Under the pieces are notes generated by a model. That model searched no databases, was not told where the DNA came from, and saw only the letters and a list, made by a program, of their open reading frames with translations. From positions 1 through 7,605 of the forward strand of contig JALOLI010000052.1 in the NCBI GenBank assembly GCA_025456165.1: 7,605 bases of DNA, in the 5' to 3' direction. This stretch comes from Acidimicrobiia bacterium. GTDB taxonomy: Bacteria; Actinomycetota; Acidimicrobiia; UBA5794; UBA11373. The position numbers and the translations under genes are program-made. Shown here in pieces: positions 1-5,314 of this stretch (its first letter is position 1; each line of letters opens with the position of its first letter).

Positions 1-802
1 GGGGCAAGTACAGCTGCACGACGATGTCGAAGAGCCCGGCGGTCAGGAGCGTTCCCACCACCGCTCCCCAGACCCGGGCCGACCCGCCCATGACCAGGCC
101 GACCATGGCGGCCAGGGTGACCTCGATCCCGATCTCGGTGGGCCGGATGAAGTGGTTCATCACGGCGAAGATGGCACCGATCAGACCCATGCCCGCCGAC
201 CCCACCGCGAACAGGACCAGCTTGGTGCGGCGAGTCGGCTTCCCCAGGCTGCGGGCCAGGGGCTCGTTCTGGCCGGTGGCGATGAGCAGCCGCCCGTACG
301 GCGAGCGATGCACCCGGGCAACGTAGAAGGTGATGGCAGCCACCGCCACGAAGATGACGCCCAGCCAGACGAGCGACGTCTCCTTCGTGCCCAGAAAGAA
401 GGGCTCGGGGACGGCCATGCCCTCGGCACCGCGGGTCCAGCGCTTCTCGCTCAGAGCGAGGGAGTACATGACGGTGGCGAACCCCAGGGTGCCCACCAGC
501 ACCCCGTCGTCCTCGAGGTTGGAGATCAGCCACCCGATCAGCAGTCCGGCCAAGTAGGACACCAGCACCGCCGCGACCAGCGCGATGAAGAAGGGCAGCC
601 AGGTGCCCCACGAATCCGGCCATGGGATACGGACCAGGAAGACGCCGTAGACGTACATCCCCAGGCCGAAGAAGCCCACGATGCCGAAGTTGCCGATCCC
701 GGCGAGACCCATCTGCAGGTGCAGCAGTTGCGCCAGCCCGACCGTGCCGGTGACGGTGAACAGCGCGTAGATGAGGTATGCCGAAAGCCAGTCGAGGCTC
801 AT
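1..802 (-). CDS. livM: Branched-chain amino acid type ABC transporter permease, LivM-like (partial, 3' end outside window)
   Basis: One of two membrane subunits of an importer of the leucine/isoleucine/valine (HAAT) family; the real substrate may be another amino acid, an amide or urea. The reading frame is open from the ATG at 802 to the left edge, giving 267 codons without a stop. The protein begins MSLDWLSAYLIYALF. The segment GLAQLLHLQMGLAGIGNFGI near residues 22-41 matches the LivM pattern in which a glycine-rich membrane segment follows the first helix. A cytoplasmic coupling loop (SPYGRLLIATGQNEPLARSLG) starts near residue 167, and MVGLVMGGSARVWGAVVGT lies near the visible end, as expected for LivM. 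Most of the protein is hydrophobic. The start has GGGGAAGG 7 nt upstream and lies 2 nt after the livH stop, so the two are almost certainly translated from one mRNA. The ATPases and binding protein are not visible and may lie past the left edge. The family is clear; the substrate is not known. Confidence 0.9.
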   Translation of the reverse strand, partial: MSLDWLSAYLIYALFTVTGTVGLAQLLHLQMGLAGIGNFGIVGFFGLGMYVYGVFLVRIPWPDSWGTWLPFFIALVAAVLVSYLAGLLIGWLISNLEDDGVLVGTLGFATVMYSLALSEKRWTRGAEGMAVPEPFFLGTKETSLVWLGVIFVAVAAITFYVARVHRSPYGRLLIATGQNEPLARSLGKPTRRTKLVLFAVGSAGMGLIGAIFAVMNHFIRPTEIGIEVTLAAMVGLVMGGSARVWGAVVGTLLTAGLFDIVVQLYLP

Positions 803-804
803 GG

Positions 805-1830
805 CTATACCTTCCCCGTCTCGGACACCCGGTTCCCTCGCACCTTCAGGATCACCATGAACAGAACGACCACCAGGATCTCCGCGTAGAGCCCCTGGCC
901 CTGGATGGCCAGAGTGAGACCGGAGATCAGGACGCCCATGCCCAGCCCGGCGATGATGACTCCCCGGAGGCCCTTCGACCCACCCACCAGGACCGCCAGG
1001 AGGATGTACAGGAACTTGCTCCAGCCCAGCAGGGGCCGGGCGGTAGCGCCTACTCCGTAGAAGGCCCCGGCGGCGCCGCCGGCTATGCCGGCGATGAACC
1101 AGATCAGCACGGTCACTGCCAGCGGGTTGATCCCGCTGACCTGGGCCAGTTTCTCGTCACCGGCCAGGGCCCGGATCTGGATGCCCAGGCGGGTCTTCTG
1201 GATGAACCAGTACAGGAGCAACGCGCCGGCAACGACCCCGGCCAACGCGGTGACCCGGAAGGGGGGTACGCCCAGCCCGAACACCTTGATCGGGTTCTGG
1301 AACGGCACCTTGAAGTAGCGCTGCTCGTGCCCAAAGATCAGCTGCAGGCCGTAGCGAAGGAGGATCGACAAGCCGAAGGACAGGATGATCAGCTCCACCA
1401 CGCCCACGTTGCGCCTCTTCGCCGGCCGGAAGAAAGCGAAGTAGGTGACCACGCTCAGCACCCCCGACCCGAGTGCCGCCGGGATCAAGCTCACGTAGAA
1501 GTTCCAGCCGAAGGTGGTGTTGAACCACATCCCGAAGTAGGCGCCCAGGGTGACCGTCTCGGCGTAGGCCACATTGATGAGGCCGGTCAGCCGGTACAAG
1601 AGCGCGAAGCCGACGGCGGCCAGGGCCAGTGGGGCCTCCTCGGCCAGGCCGAAGACCAGGGCCTTGCGGGCCAGCGGCCAGACCGCTACCAGGATCGCCA
1701 GCAAACCGATCACCGCCAGCCAGATCCCCCCTCGCGCCAGACGGCTGTCGGCGCGGAAGCGCCGGACGAGGCTGCCCTTCGACTCGGGCCCGGACGGCGC
1801 CGCTTCGCTCCGGTCAGTGCCGACGGTCAC
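805..1830 (-). CDS. livH: Branched-chain amino acid type ABC transporter permease, LivH-like
   Basis: Membrane subunit that pairs with the LivM-like protein to form the channel of a HAAT-family ABC importer. The 341-aa product has a polar N-terminal tail of about 30 residues, a first membrane segment (IWLAVIGLLAILVAVWP), then LALAAVGFALLYRLTGLINVAYAE, which matches the LivH signature region where the helix ends in a G-x-INxA pattern. The coupling loop for the ATPases is LGIQIRALAGDEKLAQVSGI, with RALAGDEK at about residues 220-227. The late LAVLVGGSKGLRGVIIAGL segment matches the conserved GGxGSxxGAxxG region. I chose the GTG at 1830 because GGGGAAGG lies 5 nt upstream, the same motif used by livM. 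A TTG at 1845 and a GTG at 1836 are possible in-frame alternatives. The N-terminal extension is longer than in the typical roughly 290-aa LivH. Family is certain; substrate is inferred only. Confidence 0.9.
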   Translation of the reverse strand: MTVGTDRSEAAPSGPESKGSLVRRFRADSRLARGGIWLAVIGLLAILVAVWPLARKALVFGLAEEAPLALAAVGFALLYRLTGLINVAYAETVTLGAYFGMWFNTTFGWNFYVSLIPAALGSGVLSVVTYFAFFRPAKRRNVGVVELIILSFGLSILLRYGLQLIFGHEQRYFKVPFQNPIKVFGLGVPPFRVTALAGVVAGALLLYWFIQKTRLGIQIRALAGDEKLAQVSGINPLAVTVLIWFIAGIAGGAAGAFYGVGATARPLLGWSKFLYILLAVLVGGSKGLRGVIIAGLGMGVLISGLTLAIQGQGLYAEILVVVLFMVILKVRGNRVSETGKV

Positions 1831-2019
1831 AGCCACCTTCCCCAATGAGCCGCGGAGCCGAGGCTACCCGCCCAACCCGACGGCCGGACGCCGTAGCGGG
1901 GCAGGATCTGGGACGACACGCTTGCTCCCGCATCCCGGCCGGCGCTCGCTACGACTGTCGCTAGCTCCACTGCCCCGTCCCCGTGTGCACCCGGCGTCCC
2001 CTGAGCTGCCGGGAGCGGT

Positions 2020-2032
2020 ATCGATTATCGAT
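2020..2032. promoter_or_regulatory. Operator-like palindrome ATCGATTATCGAT at the predicted liv transcription start
   Basis: Two ATCGAT half-sites flank one central base. The element lies directly downstream of the -10 box and covers the predicted start of transcription, where a bound repressor would block initiation. It is one of the few AT-rich patches in this region. No regulator gene is visible in the window, so the role as an operator is inferred from position and symmetry. Confidence 0.35.
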
Positions 2033-2033
2033 G

Positions 2034-2063
2034 AGCCTACCCACGGGGGACCGGAGGCGTCAA
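2034..2063 (-). promoter_or_regulatory. Candidate sigma-70-like promoter of the liv operon
   Basis: Read on the minus strand, TTGACG (2063-2058) is followed by an 18-nt spacer and TAGGCT (2039-2034). The -35 matches five of six consensus positions and the -10 fits the TAnnnT pattern common in actinomycete housekeeping promoters. Transcription would start near 2027, giving a leader of about 200 nt before livH. The leader contains a 6-bp CCCGGC/GCCGGG stem at 1990-2013 but no riboswitch class that I recognise. Confidence 0.6.
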
Positions 2064-2076
2064 CTCATCCTGAGCG

Positions 2077-2100
2077 GGTGGGCCCGGCAGGACTCGAACC
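2077..2100 (-). repeat. Duplicated tRNA 3' end (att-like 24-bp direct repeat)
   Basis: These 24 bp are identical to 2245-2268, which encode the 3' end of the tRNA: most of the T arm, the 3' acceptor strand, the discriminator A and the first two bases of CCA. The repeat starts inside the T arm and diverges sharply on both sides, so this is a fragment and not a second tRNA: its T stem would not pair properly, and no D arm or anticodon arm precedes it. An exact copy of a tRNA 3' end in the same orientation downstream of the tRNA is what tyrosine-recombinase integration leaves behind. Only about 144 bp lie between the copies, with no gene, so any element has been lost. Confidence 0.7.
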
Positions 2101-2202
2101 CTCGCCCCCAACCGTCCCGAAGCCAGAGGGCCCTCCCCACCCCCGGCAACGGTGACCGGCAGACACCCATCAATCGAACAAGGCGAGGACCCCCACCCCC
2201 AA

Positions 2203-2225
2203 GTCGCCGCCGAAAAGGCGGCGAC
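2203..2225 (-). terminator. Hairpin downstream of the tRNA, candidate terminator
   Basis: On the minus strand GTCGCCGCC and GGCGGCGAC form a perfect 9-bp stem around a 5-nt loop, beginning 18 nt after the CCA end of the tRNA. The position fits a transcription terminator or a 3' processing barrier. It is followed by only two T residues, so it is not a classic T-tract terminator; such tails are often weak in high-GC actinomycetes. Confidence 0.5.
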
Positions 2226-2243
2226 CCGGCCACCCCGACCACA

Positions 2244-2320
2244 TGGTGGGCCCGGCAGGACTCGAACCTGCGTCTGACGGATTATGAGTCCGCTGCTCTG
2301 ACCGGCTGAGCTACGGGCCC
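2244..2320 (-). tRNA. tRNA with anticodon CAU (elongator Met or Ile2)
   Basis: The 77-nt gene folds into a full cloverleaf. The acceptor stem is GGGCCCG/CGGGCCC (7 bp), the D stem GCTC/GAGC, the anticodon stem GCGGA/TCCGT around loop CTCATAA (anticodon CAU at positions 34-36), the variable loop is 5 nt, and the T stem is GCAGG/CCTGC around TTCGAGT. The discriminator is A and CCA is encoded. It is not an initiator tRNA, because the first base pair G1:C72 is intact. CAU may read AUG (elongator Met) or, after lysidine modification by TilS, AUA (Ile2). The acceptor stem has C4:G69 and C5:G68, the pairs reported as TilS recognition determinants in E. coli, so Ile2 is a serious possibility. Confidence 0.95.
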
Positions 2321-2326
2321 GGTTGC

Positions 2327-2358
2327 CGGTGGCGGCTCTGGGGATCGGGCCGCCACCG
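2327..2358 (-). other. 10-bp hairpin immediately upstream of the tRNA
   Basis: On the minus strand CGGTGGCGGC and GCCGCCACCG pair perfectly around a 12-nt loop, between the stop of the 130-aa gene (2374) and the 5' end of the tRNA (2320). Only 6 nt separate stem and tRNA, so there is no room for a promoter between them. The hairpin must therefore be read through if the tRNA is expressed, which argues for a precursor leader or processing structure rather than a terminator. It lacks a T tract. Confidence 0.4.
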
Positions 2359-2373
2359 CGAAACCCGAGGGGG

Positions 2374-2766
2374 TCAGCCGCGAGAGCGGCCGATCCCGGA
2401 CCGGCGCAGCACCTCGGCCGGCACCCCGGCCTCGCGCCACGCCGAGTACGAGATGCCCTTCCTCTCCGAGTACGAGAGGGCCTGCTCGACGAAAGCGGCC
2501 TCGAGGGTGGCGAAGTCCTCGCTGACTTCGGCGCGCCCGAGGGCCGCCTGGGCATCGAGCCGTTCCTGGCGCATCTCGAGGGCCTTCAGGGCATCGGATT
2601 CGGCGGCAATGCGGGCCTCGAGGCCGGCGATCTTCTCCCGAAGTCGCTCCGGCGTGACGGGACGCCCGGGGCGCCGGCTGCCGAGCGCTTCCAGGTAATT
2701 CTTGACCGCTCGCCCTTCGCGCCTTCCTTGAGCCAGAGCTGCCTTGTGCTCGGCTGACATGGCCAT
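2374..2766 (-). CDS. Conserved-looking hypothetical protein, 130 aa, with basic N-terminus and coiled-coil centre
   Basis: I do not recognise a named function. The protein starts MAMSAEHKAALAQGRREGR, a basic helix, followed by a charged, helix-prone stretch (residues about 30-75) rich in R, E, A and L that could form a coiled coil. It ends with YSERKGISYSAWREAGVPAEVLRRSGI, which looks like a small helix-turn-helix-like or nucleoid-protein-like module and is reminiscent of small actinobacterial proteins of unknown function. The start at 2766 is chosen because GGAGGAG lies 5 nt upstream; a second ATG two codons later is possible. The frame continues open upstream to 2973, but that extension has an unlikely composition and no ribosome-binding site. 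There is no signal peptide or membrane segment, so it is probably cytoplasmic. DNA binding is only a guess from charge and the C-terminal module. Confidence 0.85.
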   Translation of the reverse strand: MAMSAEHKAALAQGRREGRAVKNYLEALGSRRPGRPVTPERLREKIAGLEARIAAESDALKALEMRQERLDAQAALGRAEVSEDFATLEAAFVEQALSYSERKGISYSAWREAGVPAEVLRRSGIGRSRG

Positions 2767-2793
2767 CGGCACTCCTCCAGAGGTGGGGTTTTC

Positions 2794-2799
2794 ATCATA
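2794..2799 (-). promoter_or_regulatory. Possible -10 element (TATGAT) for the 130-aa gene
   Basis: TATGAT on the minus strand lies in a short AT-rich patch 28 nt before the start codon, which would give a leader of about 20 nt containing the GGAGGAG ribosome-binding site (2778-2772). No good -35 box is seen at 17-19 nt spacing, so this is a weak call. Confidence 0.3.
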
Positions 2800-3207
2800 T
2801 ACCATGACCGCTTCAGCGGGCCATGGATGGCGACTTCTTGGCAACCGAGGGCCGCAAGGGACCCAGGTGGGACAGAACGCGACGCCGCCTATTCGGCCGG
2901 ACCGCGCCTTCCACACTGCGGAACACCAGCAGAGGAGAAGAGCCGGAGAACGCCTGAGCCCCGGGGCGAGCACCGGCTTCCTTCACTTCCCGGGGAGCAA
3001 AGTCGCCGAAGGGAACCTGCGAAGACGGCACCCCACCGGGGCGACGGCAGCGGGCCGGAAATCCGCCGAACCGATGCCGGCCCCATCCCGGCGGCCGGGC
3101 CCCGCTGCGGAAGGGGGCGGGGCCGGGTGGTTATCCTGCGCCCTCCCGGCGCGGCGGCCGGGGAACGCGCCCTCGGGCGCCGGCAGGCCTACAAGGAGTC
3201 ACCCAGA
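2800..3207. other. Intergenic stretch of about 400 bp without a recognisable gene
   Basis: This lies between divergent genes and should hold the promoter of the plus-strand oxidoreductase. Open frames cross it on both strands, but their products are rich in R, P, G and A with no domain, as expected of random high-GC DNA. A stem GGCCCCGC/GCGGGGCC (3098-3105 with 3117-3124) and a TATCCT that could be a -10 (3133-3138, no matching -35) are the only elements I could pick out. I found no RNA family that I recognise. The plus-strand gene has AAGGAG at 3193-3198. Confidence 0.5.
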
Positions 3208-4215
3208 ATGTTGCGCACCGCCCAGATCGGCCTCGGCTGGTGGGGCAGCCAGGTCGCCAAGGTCCTCAAGGGCAGCGACAAGATCCAGATCGTTTGCGGA
3301 GTGGACCCGGCCCCGGCAGTGGCCGAGAAGTTCACCCGGGCCCACGGACTGCCGGTGGTCACCGGATACCAGGAGGTCCTCGACGACCCGTCGATCGAGG
3401 CGGTCATCCTCACCATTCCCCACCGTCTCCACGAGGAAGCCCTGCTCGCCGCCGCCGCCGCCGGCAAGCAGGTCTTCTGCGAGAAGCCCCTCGCCCTGAC
3501 GGTGGAGAGCGCCCGCCGGATGATCGAGGCCTGCGACCGGGCGGGCATCGTGCTGGGCATCGGCCACGAGCGCCGTTTCGAGCCCGCCTGGGAAGAGATG
3601 AAGCGCATGGCCGACGCCGGGGAACTGGGCACCATTCTGCACATGGAAGCCCAATGGAGCCACGACCGCTGGCTGAATATGGCCGCCGACAACTGGCGGG
3701 GCAGCAAAGAAGAAGCCCCTGCCGCCGGATGGACCGGGATGGGCGTCCACCTCAGCGACATGATGCTCAGCCTGGTGCAGCCGGTGGTCGAAGTCGAGGC
3801 CTATACCGCCAAGCGGATCCTGGCCATCCCCACCGGCGATGTGGTCTCGGTCCACCTGCGCTTTGCCGACGGGACCACCGGGCACATTGCCGCCGTGTCC
3901 GCCACGCCGGACTACGCCCGTTTCGCCGTCTTCGGCAGCCACGCCTGGGCCGAAGCCCGGGAAACTCAGCATGTGGACCCGGGCGGCACCACCAACTTCT
4001 ACGTGCGGCGGAGGGGCGACACCCGGCAGGCCTGCCGCGACTTCGAGCCGGCCAGTCCCGTGCGAGCCGGGTACGAGCATTGGGCCGACGCCGTGGCCGG
4101 CCGGACCGCGTACCGGTTCAGTAACGCCGAGCGCCTGGGCAACGTGGCCGTCCTCGAGGCGGTGGCCCGCTCGGCGGAGAGCGGAAGGCCCGAACCGGTG
4201 GCTCAGTACAGTTGA
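3208..4215 (+). CDS. Gfo/Idh/MocA family NAD(P)-dependent oxidoreductase
   Basis: The 335-aa product fits the usual length of this family, whose members oxidise or reduce sugars, inositols and related compounds. The N-terminal Rossmann fold has GLGWWG at residues 8-13, and an aspartate at the end of the second strand (D33 in VCGVDP) suggests preference for NAD. The family signature EKP is at 92-94, with K93 the expected catalytic lysine. The C-terminal domain has GMGVHLSDMM, where H181 and D184 sit at the usual active-site H-xx-D position. The ATG at 3208 has AAGGAG 9 nt upstream; the frame is open upstream to 2827 but that part has no domain. The gene is followed, after a 79-nt gap with a hairpin, by gap and pgk on the same strand, so it may share their pathway. 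The substrate cannot be assigned from sequence. Confidence 0.9.
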   Translation: MLRTAQIGLGWWGSQVAKVLKGSDKIQIVCGVDPAPAVAEKFTRAHGLPVVTGYQEVLDDPSIEAVILTIPHRLHEEALLAAAAAGKQVFCEKPLALTVESARRMIEACDRAGIVLGIGHERRFEPAWEEMKRMADAGELGTILHMEAQWSHDRWLNMAADNWRGSKEEAPAAGWTGMGVHLSDMMLSLVQPVVEVEAYTAKRILAIPTGDVVSVHLRFADGTTGHIAAVSATPDYARFAVFGSHAWAEARETQHVDPGGTTNFYVRRRGDTRQACRDFEPASPVRAGYEHWADAVAGRTAYRFSNAERLGNVAVLEAVARSAESGRPEPVAQYS

Positions 4216-4219
4216 TCTC

Positions 4220-4248
4220 CCGCCCGGAGGCCTTGGGCCGCCGGGCGG
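4220..4248 (+). other. Hairpin in the gap between the oxidoreductase and gap genes
   Basis: CCGCCCGG (4220-4227) and CCGGGCGG (4241-4248) form a perfect 8-bp stem with a 13-nt loop, 5 nt after the oxidoreductase stop. There is no T tract; the following sequence is AATGGGGG. It may terminate part of the transcription, or protect the 3' end of the first message and so uncouple the oxidoreductase from gap-pgk. Confidence 0.4.
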
Positions 4249-4294
4249 AATGGGGGCATCGGGGCATTCGAGCCGCGTGACCGAGGAGGAGCGC

Positions 4295-5314
4295 ATGGCG
4301 AAGGTACGGGTTGGAGTGGCCGGTTTCGGCGTCATCGGGCAGCGTCTGGCCGATGGGGTGGCCCTCCAGGAGGACATGGAACTGGTCGGCGTGGCCGACG
4401 TGGCACCCACGCTGGCCGTGCAAGCCCTCAAGGAGCGGGGCATGCCCTACCGCATGTTCGCCGCCGCCCCCGGCGCTGAGGACAAGCTCGCGGCCGGCGG
4501 GATCCCGGTCTCCGGGTCGTTCGCCGACCTGCTGGGCAGCGTGGACATCATGCTCGACTCGGCCCCGGGCGGGGTCGGGATCAAGAACAAGGAGCACTAC
4601 GTCGCCGCCGGGTTGAAGGCCGTCTTCCAGGGCGGGGAGAAGTCCGAGGTGGCCGACGTCTTCTTCCACGGCTACGCCAACTACGACAAGGGCGTCGGCA
4701 AGGACTACCTGAAGCTCACCTCCTGCAACACCACCGGCCTCATCCGCGCGGTGGACGCCCTCGACCGGGCCTTCGGCGTCCACAAGGTGGCGATCACGAT
4801 CATCCGGCGGGTCGCCGACCCCGGGGACATCCACCGCGGGCTGGTGGACACGCTGCAGATCGAACCGATCCCGAACCACCAGGCCAAGGACCTGATGCAC
4901 ATCATGCCGCACGTGGACGCCACCGGGATCCTGGTCCACACCCCGGTGACCCACGGGCACATCATCACCCTGGTAGCCAGCCTCGAGCGCAAGCCCACCA
5001 AGGACGAGGCCCTCGACGTCTTCCGGGCTCATCCCCGCATCCGCGTGGTCCGCATGGCCGACGGGTTCAACACCAACACTTCCTTCTTCAACTACGCCCG
5101 CTTCCTGCACAAGCCGCGGGGCGACATGTACGAGACCGGCCTTTGGGAGGAAGCCATCGGCTTCTCCGGCGACGACCTCATGTTCGCCATCAACATCCCC
5201 CAGGAGTCGATCGTGATCCCCGAGACCATCGACGCCGTCCGGGCGGCCATCCCGATGCAGACCGATGGCGCCGAGGCGGTGGCCCTGACGAACCGCTACC
5301 TGGGCATGGGGTGA
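4295..5314 (+). CDS. gap: Glyceraldehyde-3-phosphate dehydrogenase, archaeal-like type II
   Basis: Catalyses the phosphorylating oxidation of glyceraldehyde-3-phosphate to 1,3-bisphosphoglycerate with NAD(P). The 339-aa protein resembles the archaeal type II family, not the usual bacterial GapA. GFGVIG (10-15) is the dinucleotide motif. The catalytic cysteine is C144 in SCNTTGL, and DKGVGKDYLKL just before it matches the archaeal pattern. A histidine-rich segment HTPVTHGH (215-222) is where the archaeal enzymes place the proton-accepting histidine, probably H220 or H222. RVADPGDIHRG and the C-terminal PETIDAVRA stretch also match. The ATG at 4295 has GAGGAGGA starting 12 nt upstream. The stop TGA overlaps the GTG start of pgk by 4 nt, so the two enzymes of consecutive steps are translationally coupled. 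NAD versus NADP preference is not decided here. Confidence 0.93.
   Translation: MAKVRVGVAGFGVIGQRLADGVALQEDMELVGVADVAPTLAVQALKERGMPYRMFAAAPGAEDKLAAGGIPVSGSFADLLGSVDIMLDSAPGGVGIKNKEHYVAAGLKAVFQGGEKSEVADVFFHGYANYDKGVGKDYLKLTSCNTTGLIRAVDALDRAFGVHKVAITIIRRVADPGDIHRGLVDTLQIEPIPNHQAKDLMHIMPHVDATGILVHTPVTHGHIITLVASLERKPTKDEALDVFRAHPRIRVVRMADGFNTNTSFFNYARFLHKPRGDMYETGLWEEAIGFSGDDLMFAINIPQESIVIPETIDAVRAAIPMQTDGAEAVALTNRYLGMG

Noticed and set aside
778..1848. Plus-strand open frame opposite livH and related frames at 1574-2155
   Set aside because: Products have no domain and are rich in Q, D, P and R, while the minus strand encodes a clear membrane permease.
1846..2019. Riboswitch in the livH leader
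   Set aside because: I saw only short GC stems (1990-2013 and an imperfect GCTA-CGAC stem) and none of the conserved cores of riboswitches that I know.
2081..2134. Second tRNA at the 24-bp repeat
   Set aside because: Only a T-arm and acceptor piece matches. A chance GGGCCC 54 nt upstream would pair with the acceptor strand, but the D and anticodon arms are missing and the T stem does not pair.
2037..2555. Open minus-strand frame running through the tRNA and into the 130-aa gene
   Set aside because: It crosses the tRNA in a non-functional frame and its product has low-complexity composition; the tRNA and the 130-aa gene explain the sequence.
3450..3467. GCC trinucleotide run
   Set aside because: It encodes an alanine run (AAAAAGK) before the EKP motif, common in this oxidoreductase family and in high-GC genes; no sign of a functional repeat.
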